Program-made: the position numbers and the translations under genes
In this document: positions 22,274 through 37,000 of the stretch, piece by piece
How the letters are laid out: every line of letters begins with the position of its first letter
How positions within the stretch are numbered: position 1 is the first letter of the stretch
Notes under the pieces: generated by a model
What the model was told of the DNA's origin: nothing
The model's input: only the letters and a program-made list of their open reading frames with translations
Databases searched by the model: none
Assembly: GCF_028640845.1 (NCBI RefSeq)
Contig: NC_080543.1
Location: 97,081,825-97,145,824, forward strand
Length of the DNA stretch: 64,000 nt
From: Ahaetulla prasina
Taxonomy: Eukaryota; Chordata; Lepidosauria; Squamata; Colubridae
Direction of reading: 5' to 3'

Positions 22274-25011
22274 GTAAGATATGTAATACTTATAAATTAT
22301 CAGGTATTAAAACATACAAAAATAATCTATTCTATGTCTTTGTAAAATTTCAAAGGATATAAAATGTCAATTTTACAAACTTTTTGCAGAATTATATACA
22401 GTTAATCCTCACCTTATGGCCATAATTGAGCCCTGAATTAAGGTTGTAAATCATTGCACCTGTAAGTCAAGACACTTGCCTGATAGAAGTAATTTTCCAC
22501 ACCTCTGTACCTCTATTATGGCCAAAAGACTAATATGCAGCATTGGAAAGATAAATGCATGGCCCCATTTATTCAATGTATTGAAGGCTTTATAGTACTT
22601 GCCATTTATTTATTTTTATTTTTATTTATTTATTTGTCAAACACAACAGTATATATAAGTATAAGCATGAAATAACCATACGAATTGGATAGAATCAAAG
22701 GGAACATTAGGACAGGAACAGTAGGCACGCTGGTGCTCTTATGCACGTCCCTTACAGACCTCTTAGGAATGGGGTAAGGTCAATAATAGATAGTCTTTGG
22801 TTAAAGCTTTGGGGATTTGGGGAAGAGACCACAGAGTCAGGTAGTGCATTCCAGGCATTAGCAACTCTGTTACTGAAGTCATATTTTCTACAATCAAGAT
22901 TGGAGCAGTTCACATTAAGTTTAAATCAATTGTGTGCTCGTGTATTGTTATGATTGAAACTGAAGTAGTCTTCGACAGGAAGGACATTGTAGCAGATGAT
23001 TTTATGAGTTATACTCAGGTCATGCCGAAGGCGGCGGAGTTCTAAATTTTCTAAACCCAGAATTTCAAGTCTGGTGGCATAAGGTATTTTGTTGTAATCA
23101 GAGGAGTGGAGAACTCTTCTTGTAAAATATTTCTGGACACACTCAATTGTATTAATGTCCGAAATGAGGTGTGGGTTCCTGACAGGCGAGCTGTGTTCAA
23201 GAATTGGTCTAGCTTAGAGACGACTTCCGGTATCCGGTGGCAACGGACGTCTGGAAGGCTTCTCTTGCCTCCAGTGTCCGAATCCGGCCGCCGCCGAGGC
23301 CCTTAGGGGCCAGGTGTTCCGAAAAGGACACCTGCCGTACGGACGGCTCACCAGGGGTCTCCCAGCCGATATACAGGACTGGGGGGACCGATGCTGGCGC
23401 GTCCTAGGCTCGGCGGGGTGCGGAGGCCACAGGCCGCGGCCATTACTTTGGTCGTCGCCTGGGCCGCTGTGCCCGGTGACACCGGGGCTTTGGATTTATA
23501 ATTGCAGCAGCCTGGTGGTGAACAGGGAACGGAGAAGAATTGAGGAATGAAGAAGGAAGGAATATCGGCAAATGTGGTGGAGTACTCCGGTGCGGGGGTT
23601 TTTCTCCCTGCGACTGGAAGGAGTACGAATCACTTTGGAGAGAGGAGAACTTAAAATAACAAGATTACCGGTTTTGTGGAGCTCTGGAGAGAAGAGGTGA
23701 TGGAGAAATTTAGGAGGGAGGGTTTGAGGCCCCCCCTCCCTCTGGGGAACAATGGTGGCGTCCAGCTTCCGCCTTCACTATGAGAATTTTGATGACATCA
23801 CTTCCCTTCGGCTTCCTGGTTGATTAACTATACTCTGGACTCGTTGCTCCTGTGAGTGCCCCCTGGTGGATCCGGAGGAAATTATAAGGATACTGTGCCT
23901 GCCTGAGGATTTTGAAATTTTTAAATGGCAAAAGGTCAGAGACCAACTGCTGGAGAAATGGAGAGAATTCTGGAAAAGTTATCTAATATGGACAAGAAAC
24001 TGGATGAAATAAGAGCAGAAATTCTGACTATCCAAAAGGATTTAAAGGATACTCAACAAGTCTCAGCAGAAAATAAGCAGAAAGTGGAAGGTCTGGAGGG
24101 TGAGATGCGGTGCAGAAAAGAGGGAGACGACAAGCAATGCTGTGCTCGGACTACAGATGGATAAAATGTCTTATTTCCTTAGGTTTCAAAATTTGGAAGA
24201 AGTGGACCAAGAAGACTTGAGAGACGTTGTGACTAAACTGTTGGGAGAATTTCTTGGGAGAGGTGTTGATTTTATGAATTGGGACGTGGATCGAGTTTAT
24301 AGAGTTAATTCACAATATGCACGCACGCATGCAGTTCCTAGAGAGGTTCATGTCAAATTTGTGAAAAGAGAGACGAGAGATGAAATTCTTAGAAAACATA
24401 GGAGTGGGGCACTGACTTATAGGGGCAGGGAGATAGCCATTCTGAGGCAGATTCCCAGACAGGTACGTGAAATGAGAAAGAAATATTACTTTTTATCAAG
24501 CAAATTGTACCAGAAGGGAGTGGGCTTCAGATGGCTGATGCCAGAGGGATTGATGATTTTCCGGGAGGGCATTACGAAAAAAATTAGTACAATTGCGGAG
24601 GCTGCGGCCTACGTGGAGGAACACAAAGCCCTCTTGGATTTAGATGACCCAGGAGTTGAAGAAGGGGAGGTTATAGACCATGGGGCGGAGGCGGCTGCCG
24701 CTGTTGCGGCCCTGGAGTTGGGTCAGGCTGAACCCAGAGTTCTGAGATCCAAAACTAGGAAGTGATAAAGATATTTGGTATTGTGTTGGTTTTTCTTATT
24801 CTCTTTCGTATGATATTCTGATTATTCTTGACCCTTCCTCATTGTGTATGTAAGATTGAAACTTAGCTACTTCGTTTCACCTGCTTGCCATATGGCTGTT
24901 GTATGTGTTTAAAATTCTGAGTAAAATTCTTATTATGTATAAGAAAAATGAAAATTTACCATACCTGATATGTATTTGCATAAATCTTTATTGACCAATA
25001 AAAACTTTTTA

Positions 25012-25042
<31 letters not shown>

Positions 25043-28000
25043 AATTGGTCTAGCAAATGTTTTGTATGCTCTGGTTAGTAGTGCAATCTTTCTGGAGAAG
25101 AAGCTATGCAAGATTAAGTTTAAAACTCTTAAAGAGTTTTTGGTAATGTAGTTGCAGTGGGCTTTGGCACTTAGATCATTTGATATGAAAACTCCAAGGT
25201 CTTATGAGAAGGTTGAATGTAGACCGGGACTTTGTATGGACAAGAATAATGAACTATGGGACTCAATTATACAAAATACTCTAGGTTAAAATAAAAGTCA
25301 TATAAATGTATGAAATATATATGCATTATTAAAAATATTGGCAGATCAGTAGAAAGAGAATTGTAACCATTTATAGTTATATTGAATTACATCATAAAAA
25401 AATTTTGGTTGTAAGAAATGCTCTTTTTCCCTTTTTTTGACAAAGTATATATATCTCCATCATTATTATCTTTGTCTTTTGTTCCTTTTCTTTCTTATTT
25501 TTATCAATTAAAAACAATGAATAAAAAATAAGCATGCTTCCACAGTCCTCAATCACTGAATGTTTTTTTTTTCAATGCAAATGTGGCTCCTTTCTGCTGT
25601 TTCCCCACAAATAAGCTAAACACGAGCTTAAGACACATCTATTTATTTGCGCAGGGCTGGACTAGAATTTTAAATTTTTAATGTTTAAATTTTAAATTTG
25701 GTTTTAAATGGGTTTTATTATTTATATCTCTATTTTAAATATTCGGCCTATGTAATAAGTTTTTTAAGTTATTTTACCCTGTATATATATATGTTTTTTG
25801 TAAACCGCCCTGAGTCCTTAGGGAGATAGGGCGGTATAAAAGTATGAATAATAAATAAATAAATAAATAAATAAAACAAACCAAACACTCATAAGGGAAA
25901 TAATCTTATAAACTGCCATTGTTCCAAAGATGCTTTTTCAGAAGGCAATTGGACTTTCTTGTTTCTTCTTTGAAGACTTCTCATCCAAGAAGTTTCTTCA
26001 ACTCTGACAGGCTGTCTGCAAGGAATATAAATCCTTCCATTCCCCACTATCCTCTCAGAGCCAAAGAAGCTTTTTGAATGACAAGTGAAATGTCTTCAAA
26101 GGAAAAAACAAGAAAGTCCAGTTGGCTCCTGAAAAAGCATATTTGGGACAATCTTGACCTGGATGACTGAGAATCTCTTTAGCTATGCAATTTGGGATGA
26201 ACACCCTTTGAATGGTGTGGGAGTAGGAATGGATTTCCAGAGGAAAAATTGAAGACTACAAGAACCTAGGAGCAGTACTTAGGTGACCCTGAGGACACAG
26301 ATAATCCTCCAAGTCCTTCAACAATCTTGACCTGGATGACTGAGAATCTCTACAGACTTCAAGCTGCCATTGTGTTGCTGGATTTAATTTTTATTTATAT
26401 ATTTATAAAATTTATATGCCATCCATCTTACTGTTGAGAGACTAGGCTATTAATGATTCTAGACTGAGTGTATGTACTTGTCCAAAGGAGTGGAACTAGT
26501 AGCCCATTTTTTCTCTTGCTCATCAGAAATAGGTACAGTGGACAAGTTTGGTTGCCATACACAATCATTCTTAGTTTCTATAGCATATTGTTCTCTGGAG
26601 TGCGAATATGGTTCTCTCTATGATCTGAAACCCTCAAATAATTAAATCTGTACTAACACTTTTTCCTTTGTGAACCTCTGCCCATTTCTTTACATTTTCC
26701 CAGATGATATTTACTGCCAGTCAGTTGGGCATCTTCGATCTGCTGAGAGAGTCAGGGGAACTGCTGTCCTCTGCAACTGTGGCCGAGTGCTTGAAGACCA
26801 GTCTCATTGGGATGCAGATGCTGCTGGAGGCCTGTGTGGACTTAAAGGTCCTGAAAGTGGAATCGAAGGATGGCAAAGGTGATCCTGTTAGCAGGAGGAA
26901 GCAGTTGTTTTAAAATGACCAAATGGCAACCTTTTTATGGAGTTAGCAGTTTGTGGCCATTTCCCCCCATTTTTCTTTTGATATATTTATTATAAAGTAG
27001 GTACACAAAGTTTTCAGTTTTGCTTATTTATTTGTTACGTTATAAATCTTACGTCATGGGAATTCAGCTACTTTGTTTCAGGACTGTCAGGAAATCTTTT
27101 TGGAATGCCAAATCAAATATCTCATATTTGTAATATTTCACCAAACTGAAATAAATTGAAATGTAATCATTTATGATGAACCCTATGCTTTGCTCTTATC
27201 AGATATATACGGAATTCAGCAATGGTATATTGAAGCAATTGTCTTATAATATGCTTTCATTTTTAGATCTTTATGGAAATACAGAGTTTGCCAATCTCTT
27301 TCTGGCTAAATCAAGCCCAAAGTCTCAGTATTATACCATGAAATTTCTTTCAGATACCATATATGGATCACTGCAATACTTGCCTGAAGCTGTAAGGTAA
27401 GAAGAGAGCACTGGTGAAGTAAAAAAATATTTTCACCATGAGCATGTTAAAGACTAGGATTCTTTGTGGGCTTTCTTTCCCACATAAATAACAAGAATTT
27501 GAATCCTCACTCAGGGGTTCCTGTATCATTTTTACAATTATGCATGCAATTATTCTGAAATCATCACCACTCAATATAGTTTGCCTGTTTTCTTAGCTGA
27601 CTCTCATGAGGTCAAATGACTAATATGCTTTGAACTCGTGGATTTGTTTAAGCATCATTCTGTGTTGCTTACAAAAGGTGAAGTTTTTAATTCTTGCTCA
27701 GCATCTTTGGAAAAGATGTCTGTATATACACACAGACATACTTGTAAAAAAATGGGCTAAGATCTTTAATATGATTAAATAAATAATATTGTATTAGCAT
27801 GTTAATTTAGAAAGACACGTTGATTATTGAAGCAAAATTCATTTGATGAAATATCAGAAGTCAAAGAGCCTAATATTCAAAATGAAAAAAATATTCCACA
27901 AAGGATTGGATTAATGAATTTGATTGATGTTCATACTATTTAATAATGAAAAAACAAACAAACAGTAAAACAAAATGGATGTAAAGATTTTCATTTTGTT

Positions 28001-31000
28001 CACTTACTCCACAGGTTTCTATTACTGTTTAGAGCCTGTGATATTTTAAGAGTAACTTTTGCAAGTAATACAATTCACTATTTGAATGTTAGCACTATTT
28101 GTTGCTGGAGAGGAAGAAGAATATAATCACTAATGGCATTTTTGTTCCTTTCAATTTTTTTTTAAAAAAATGAACAAAAAAATCTGCTTCAGGGATGGGA
28201 AATCTCAGATTCTATCAATATATGGCATTTCTTCAAAGGAATTGTATGAAGTGCTGTACAGGTAAAAGTAGCATTTTTATGACTTTGTTTTATAAAGATT
28301 TGGGAATAAATAGTTCTTTGGCTTTTATTTTTCCTACCACATCTCACTTTTGAAACTTTGCAAATATTTTTATAAAAGTTTTTTAATTAGACAGAGAAGC
28401 TAAATTAGCAGCACTGTCCATCAACACAGATTTTGCCACATAATCTGCCACAAACAGAAACAAAGCCCAGTTTTGTTCTAATGATGCTCACACTATTCCG
28501 TACCACCTATAATCACAAATTTGAAGAGTAAGTTGCAAATCAGTCCATCAGCCAATTTATCACCAATTTATGAAAATAGCAATAGCACTATGTATGTCCT
28601 TTCTGTCTTAAGATGTTTTTTCCCCTCTGGTCTTCTGTCTCTCTTTGTTGGGATTGGGATATTCTTACAGCCTGTCTCATTGACCAAGAATTACTTTTCA
28701 AAAGGCAGAACAGGAATCAATAGCTAGAGCTAGATCAACTACATCTGAATCACTAGAATCTGCAGGGTAGTCCGTTATTATTATTTTTAATTTGTCAAAC
28801 ACAGTATATATAATTATAAGCATGAAATAAGTATACAAATTGGATACAATCAAGGGGAACATTAGGACAGGAACGGTAGGCACGCTGGTGCTCTTATGCA
28901 CGCCCCTTACAAAGATATTTTCATTAATTATCCAGTGAGACTCCCAAATTCTTGTCATGTATTTTGCCATGTTGCATAATGAGACACTGGTTGCAATTGC
29001 ACTGCATATTCATAGCACCAGAAATTGTTGAGATGAGCAGCTCACAACGATTTCAAGAAGACTGAGACTGGGTCCACTGGAGCAATGTAGTGGCGCAAAG
29101 CCTAACATGCAGACAATTTTGTCTCCCAAAAGGTGGAGAAAGGAACTAGAGTGTCAGAGATATTGGACTTAATTCTCACTAGAAGGGATAAAATGATAGA
29201 AGGTGGTGAAGTTACAGGAACCTGCGGGGGGTGGGGGGATGCAAATATAAGCAATAGAAAAAAGTCAAAGTAGAGTTTTGGACTTCCACAGAGCTGAGTT
29301 CAATAAATTTAGAGAGAGTTTGTGAAGGATTCCATGGTTCAGAATCCTCAAGGAAAAAAGAACCCAAGAAGCGTGGGAAACTTTGAAAGCACAATTCCAA
29401 TGAAAAATAAAAATAAAAGATCTCGAAAAAAACCAGCAACGCTGCATGAAGAACTCTCTGGTAAGCTGAAATATAAAAAGGATAAGTATAAAAAGTAAAA
29501 ACACACAACTAAAGCAGAATATCAGCAAAGAGCCCAAACCTGCAAAGATAAAATGAGGAAAGCTAAGGCTCAAAATGAATTAAGGCTTGCAACAAAGGTC
29601 AAAAATAATAACAACAAAAAGCTTCTTTCAACTTCCCTTGCCCAAAAGAAAAAAAACCAGTCCAACTTATCAAAACTATAAAATGCAGTTTTAAAATACA
29701 AGTCAAAATCAACAAGAAAATAGTAAGAGAACACCTATCTACTCTAGATGAGTTCAAGTCACTAGGACCAGATGGATTTTACCGGGGTGGGTTCTACTTA
29801 CCTTTACTATCAGTTTGCAATGGGACTGTGCCAGTGGCAGATTGCTCCCGGTTTGGACTGGTTTTTGTGAACCGGTAGTAAAACTGGGGGTAGGCTCCGC
29901 CCACCGATCCCGATGTCATCAGGAAGTTTATGCACAGGAAGTTTATGCGTGTCTGTGTGCGCGATCCCACTGCGAACAGGTAGTAAAGTTAAGTGGAACC
30001 TACCTCTGGACCACCCACATGCGCTTGCTTCACTCGTGCTTGTTCAGAAGCTTCCTAATGATGTCAGGGTTTATGGGCACAGCCTCCCATTGGTTTTATT
30101 ACCAGTTCGCAAGAACTGGTCTGAACTGGGGGCAACCCACCACTGGATTACACCCCAAGGTTCTGAATAAACTGGCAGATGTGATCTCAGAACCACTGAC
30201 CTATATCTTTCAAATATCCTGGGGGACTGGAGAACTCTTGCATAACTGGAAAAGAGCTGATATAGTTCCCATCTTCAAAAAAAGGGAAAAAATGGATCCA
30301 GGAAACCAGAATCCTATCAGCCTGACATCAACACCTGGGATGGTTTTGAAAAAGATAATTAATCAACAAATGTACAAACACCTAGAGACAAACAAACCAA
30401 AAGCCAAAATGAGTTTGTCAAAAACAGATCATGCCAAATGAATCTTATTGCATTCTTTAACAAAGTGACACTGAGCCCTATCTAACAAAATCAAATTCAG
30501 TGGTAAGAAAAGTAAGGTTTTACACTTAGGCAAGAAAAGTCAAATGTGAAGGTCCAAAATATATGGAACTGGAGGCGTGGCCAGTGTCGCGACAGAACGG
30601 TCGCTTACCCCAATAGCTCTGGGGTAAGCGCCGAAATCTCCCTTGAAATGGGGGTCCGTTGCAGACCATATCTGCCTCATAGTGGCAGCGAAGAATGGGG
30701 GAGCCCCCGGAGCAATCAGGGAGGCAGCAAACTCCCTGTAGCCCCGGTCTTTTTCTCCCGACCCATAGGAGAGGAATGGCAGCCAACATCAGCTGCTACA
30801 AAGTTGGAGACGGCCACAAGAATCAGGCAGGAGGAAGAAGCATTTTCAAAGAACAGAATGTCGAAGTCGGGTGAGTTGTCATCAGCTCATGGAGGAATAA
30901 ATATTTTTTTAAAAAAGAATGCACAAGCATTGAAGAAAATTGGAACTAGTGGCTAAATTTAATGGAAACAGAAAACGGAAGGAAATAAATTAAGGATATT

Positions 31001-34000
31001 CTAAACTTTGAAGGAGAAGGCTTGGAATGGAAGTCCAGAGCCTTAATCAAAAAGAGAGGGCTTGGAATGGAAATTAAGAGCCCTAATTAATTAAACAAGA
31101 AAGGAGAATAAACATCCCTTAATTAAGCATGTTTTGAGACCCCTGGAAGTTTGGATGGACTATTCAAGATATAAAAGAAATAAGAAAGAGAAGTCAAAGG
31201 GAATTCTATTTTAGACTTTAATGGAATATCTCAAATCCCTCTATCCCCTGAAATTTGTGACTAGAAGAAAGTTAAAGAAACTATTAGAATGGTATAAGTG
31301 GAAAAAGGAAAACAAATGGAGACAAAGGGAAGGTGTGGTTTAGTTTTTCAGAAATTAAAATGGACACTGTGTTAATTGTGATTGTAATTCAAAAGATACT
31401 CAACGATAGAAGAAAAATGAAAGTAAGAAATTGTTTTTTGAGATTTTAAAACAATTTTAATGTGATTTCAAGAGGCATTTAAGAAAAGATTTTTGATTAG
31501 AAAATTGATTTTCATGATTCAACATACTTAAGAAACAAGAAGAAATTTAATTGCTACCTAAAATGGCTACTTAGTTATTTGTGGTCTCAACTGTATTAAA
31601 GAGTGACATCTAGAGGTAGAGGAAGAAAAGTAAGAGTTGAATAGCTTTTGTTTTAGGACTATTCCCATGAAGATTGATATGCTGTTATGACTCCATCAAA
31701 GGATTTTGGATGCCTGCCTTTAAACTGAAGATTCAAGCAGAGAACTTTGTCATCTAAATAAGAATACAAGTGATAACTATGGATTAATAAGACTTTAGAC
31801 AAGAAAGTTGGTTTCTATGATTTGAAATTTCAAAGAATATTGTTACTTATGACTTGCAACTATATTAAATAGTGGTTTCTAGAGGCAGAGAAAGAATGTA
31901 AGAATCAAATAGTCTTTGTGATTTCAGGACTATTCCCAAGAAGATGGATAGGTTGGTGTGATTGCACGACCGCTTCAAGAAAGGATGCTGAATGGCTGCT
32001 TTCAGATCTACACTAAAGATTTTAAGAGAGAATTGTATATTTATGTGAGAATACAAGTGACAATTATAGAATAATTTTTAAGGATGTTTTGGGGAATAAG
32101 GGAAAGATTACAGATTAAAATGGGGACGGAGGGAAATGAGTATTGAAGAATTTAATAGGGTATTTTTTTTCTGCTTTTTCTTTTTCTAAGAATATGTAAG
32201 GAATTTAAAATGTTTAGTGATAAAACTTCCAAGGGAATAGTAACAGAAGTAACCACCTCTTTCAATTTCAAGCTAGTTTTTTATATTATTATTGAGAATT
32301 GATGATATGGAAATTTTTAAGCATATGTTATTTAGAGGCAGAGGAAGAATGCAAGAATTAAATAGTCTTTGTGATTTCAGGACTATTCCCAAGAAGATGG
32401 ATAGGTTGGTGTGATTGCACGACCGCTTCAAGAAAGGATGCTGAATGGCTGCTTTCAGATCTACACTAAAGATTTTAAGAGAGAATTGTATATTTATGTG
32501 AGAATACAAGTGACAATTATAGAATAATTTTTAAGGATGTTTTGGGGAATAAGGGAAAGATTACAGATTAAAATGGGGACGGAGGGAAATGAGTATTGAA
32601 GAATTTAATAGGGTATTTTTTTTCTGCTTTTTCTTTTTCTAAGAATATGTAAGGAATTTAAAATGTTTAGTGATAAAACTTCCAAGGGAATAGTAACAGA
32701 AGTAACCACCTCTTTCAATTTCAAGCTAGTTTTTTATATTATTATTGAGAATTGATGATATGGAAATTTTTTAAGCATATGTTTCTTAGAGGCAGAAGAA
32801 GTTGATAAGAGGGAATAGTCTTTGTGATTTCAGGACTAATCCTAAGTAAGATGGAAATGTCTATGTGATTGCAAGGCAGCTTTACAAAAGGGTTTTTGTA
32901 TGATTTTGTAATCAGATGGTCTGACCTCTGATTAAAAGTAATACAGATATGTTTACATTTGTTTAAATTTGTGAAATTTAAGAAGTTAACGAATTATTAC
33001 CGATGTTTTGTGGGATTTAAATAAGGGGACTAGACTTTATTTAAACTTTAATGGGATTGAACACAATTTTTACTAGAGATGTGCAATAATTATTAATTTG
33101 AATGAAGGAGAAGAAAATATATTGTATAGAATACAATGGGGGATGAAATTTGAAATATGTTTAAGGATGTATCTGACTGACAATCTGTTCACAATGTTTT
33201 TTTTTTATTATTATGTTTATAAAAAATAAAAACTTTTTGCAAATAAATAAATAAATATATGGGAGCTGTCTCAATAGCAATAACTGTGAGAGGGATCTTG
33301 GAATCCGAATGGACAGTCACTTAAATATGAACCAGCATATGCTGCAGGGGCCTCTGTGGCTCAGACTGGTAAGACAGTCTGTTATTAACAGCAGCTGCCT
33401 GCAATTACTGCAGGTTCAAGCTCCACCAGGCCCAAGGTTGACTCAGCCTTCCATCCTTTATAAGGTAGGTAAAATGAGGACCCAGATTGTTGGGGGTAAT
33501 AAGTTGACTTTGTATATAATATACAAATGGATGAAGACTATTGCCTGACATAGTGTAAGCCGCCCTGAGTCTTCGGAGAAGGGCGGGATATAAATGCAAA
33601 TTTAAAAAAAAGTTGCCAAAAAGGTCAATGCAGTTCTAGGCTGCATCAACAGAGGGACAGAATCAGGATCATGTGAAACGTTAATATTTTATAATGCCTT
33701 GGGAAGACCACACTTGGAATATTGCATCCAGTTTTGGTTGCCCCAATATAAATACCATGTTGAAACTGTAGAAAGATTTAAGAGGTTTTGTGGTTTTGCC
33801 TCCAGAAGTTGTGAATTCTCCAACATTGGAAGTTTTTAAGAAATTGGACAACCATCTGTCTGAAATGGTATAGGAGGTTGGACTAGAGGATTTCCAAGGT
33901 CCCTTCCAACTCTGTTATTCTGTTACTTCTGTTTTGTTGCTCAAATGCCAGTCCACAAAGATGTTGGACTATTTTTGAGATTCTTCAAATACAGCTAGTC

Positions 34001-37000
34001 TGAGGCACATATCAACATATTCAGCAGTTCTGGCCAGGAACTTCTCTTGTGGGAATTGGGAATAATTAATCCAGCCCCCAAATGGACAATTAATGCCATC
34101 TTTCTTCAGGCCAGATATTAAGGAATCTGCTCTTTAAAATGACACAAAAACCTGCAGAAAGCATACCTCATAATATAGAGTATTATAGTACTATTTTATT
34201 TATTTATTTTATTTTTATTTATTTTATTTATTTATTTTGTCACAACAGTATATATAAGCATAAGCTTGAAAGTAACTATATAATATATAAGCATATATAT
34301 AAGCATAAGTATGCAATAACTATATTAATTGGATATAATGAAAGGAAACAATAGGACAGGAATTATTATTATATTATTAATATCCTAGTAATAATATAAT
34401 AATATCCTAGTTTAAGGTCAGATGTTAATAATGTATTTCATGTAGTTGTACTTCTGTTGATTACCTGCCAGTCCAATCTTCAATTCTAGATCACAGGAAG
34501 ACCTTGAAAACTTTTTCAAGTACATGGATGAAGCTTGGAATCTGTATGGAGAAGAAGTGGTCTCTGCCTTTGATCTTTCTGGTTTTCAGCTCATTTGTGA
34601 TCTGGGTGGTAAGTACCTGAAGGTCATCATCATGCCCCTTACTTGCAATTTGATACTATGCGATACTCTGAAGAAATTGGACTGAAAAGACAGTTCAGGT
34701 TCTGTCAAGACCGTAATTTCCTGATTGCAAAAGCAGGATTGCAGGATCCTGTCCTGTGTTCTTCTTTGTTCCAGAGTTTTGTACTTTATTTGTAAATACC
34801 TCATTTTAAAATGGTGTGGGTTATTAGAATTATTTGATGCGTCACAGTAACTAGCAACAGTCCTTAGGCTGTTTGGGAAGAGGTGAAAGCATTTTTGAAG
34901 ATGAAAGCACTCTTTTTGTTATTATGATTTATTGGGTTAGGATTTTCTGTCTTCATTGTGAGTTGTATTGTGTTGGGGAGGGTGCACTGAGGGAGCTCAA
35001 CCAATCTCATTGTACATATGTTGTGCACTAACAATAAAGATTTGAATTTGAATTTCATAATTTTCCCTCCCTTGTCTGGGGTTGATATTGCCATGATGGA
35101 GACTATTAAAAGAGAGCCAGCTTTCTGTAGTAGTTAAGGCATCAGGCTAGAAACCAGGAGACTGTGAGTTCTAGTCCTGCTTTAGACATAAACCCAGGTG
35201 GGTGACTTTGGACCAGTAATTCTGTCTCAGCACTAAGAAGGGAGCAATGGCAAACCAGCTCTGAAAACTTGCCAAGAAAACAGCAGGGACTTTGCCAGGC
35301 TGTTGTCAAGAGTTAAGACTTACAGTAGTTGAAGGCATACAAAGAGAAACAATGTATGAAAAACATTTCAAAATTTACCACAAATCAACAAATACTGTCA
35401 TGAAATTTTTAGGGTAAAAGATGCTTAAACAAAAGACCTGGTGTTTTGGGTGATCACATTATACACAGAATGCTTTGCTTATCATGTATCTTAGTATGGC
35501 AGTGCAGTATTCCTATTAATTTCCAGAGAACATATTACAGAAGTGAGCTGCCTCCAAAGATATTTCTGGAAAATTCTCACAGTTACATCTTGGGAAGACC
35601 ATAATAATGCAGAAATCATAGAATTACCTTCCTGAACATCTGAGCTTTTAGATTAGAATTAGATTAGAATTATTTGTCCCAATCAAGAAACAGTTATCCA
35701 TTTTATTGAAAATGGTGTTAGAGTCTAACAGGATGGAAAAAGTGGTGTTGATTGAAAATATATACTTTTGCATGGAACTATAAATAATGGTGGAAGAAAG
35801 AAGATTGGGTTAATTCTCATACTCATATTTCACTTTAGCCACTTAGTATAAAAGGATGCTTTTTAATTTCGATAAAGCAAAAGTAATAAAGGAAAAAGTG
35901 ATGCAAAGAATCACTATAAAGGATTGGAATGAGAAATAATTCCTAGTAGGATAGATTTTAAAATAAATGAAGGAATTTCTGAGCATACTAAAAGGACAGA
36001 GATAAAAATATAAGCAAGAATGAATCAGACATCATGCTTTAATGAATATATTTATCTAAAACACAATAATATATGACACAATATTAGCTCGGACAAATGA
36101 AAAATAAAACAATGAAGATGGTTTTAAAAGTCATCATAACTATTCTAGTAAATTGTTAAAAATATTTACATGCAGGTTATTTTTTCTAACATAGGTCCTT
36201 TTTTGCATTTTTTCTTCTTTCAAGGAAGTAGCGGTGGCTTAGCTAAACAATTGATTTCAAAATACCCAAATTATACTGTGACACTTTTTGACCTTCCTGA
36301 AGTTGTGGAATTATCTAAAAAATATAACGCATTTTCAGATGACTCCCAGATCACTTTCCATGAAGGTAATATGTGTTTTGAAACAATATCTCTGCCATTT
36401 CAAAAAGCACTACTGAAAGAGTTAACTAACATTGTAGAGCCAAGCTTTGTAAAAAGGAGAATAAGAATTTATTCTTATTTCCAAGGTGATAATAGATTCC
36501 TACCTTATTAAAGGATTTATTCTTTTTGCAGGAAATTTTTTTAAAGATCCAATTCCTGAAGCAGATCTTTACATCTTATCAAGAGTCTTGATTAACTGGA
36601 ATGATGAAAAGTGTATCCAGCTACTTACAAAAATATTTACAGCCTGTAAACCAGGTAGGCCTATTTGCATTCCTAGAAAGAGAAAAAACGGGAAGTCAAG
36701 CAAGCCAATCAGGGTCCTTCATGGCTTTTTTATGTACTTGCAACAACCTTTGACATTATACAGATAGTGCTTAACTTATGACTTAAAATGGGCTCAGAAT
36801 TTTGGTTGTAGGTCATTGCAGTCATTAAGAGAGTGACAACGTGACCACTTCACTTCGCTCAATTACCACAATCCTCACTCCCCCAGTTGGGCTTGTTAAG
36901 TAGCTGTGTGAATTGCTAAATGGGCAGATTGAAAAAACCACATGCCGAAAGAGAACAGGCAGTTTCTCTCCATGCATGGAAGCAGGGTTGAAATGCTCCT

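Noticed and set aside
26670..26882. Alternative frame across exon 2 of the ASMT-like gene
   Set aside because: It is in a different frame from the family-matching one and starts in the intron.
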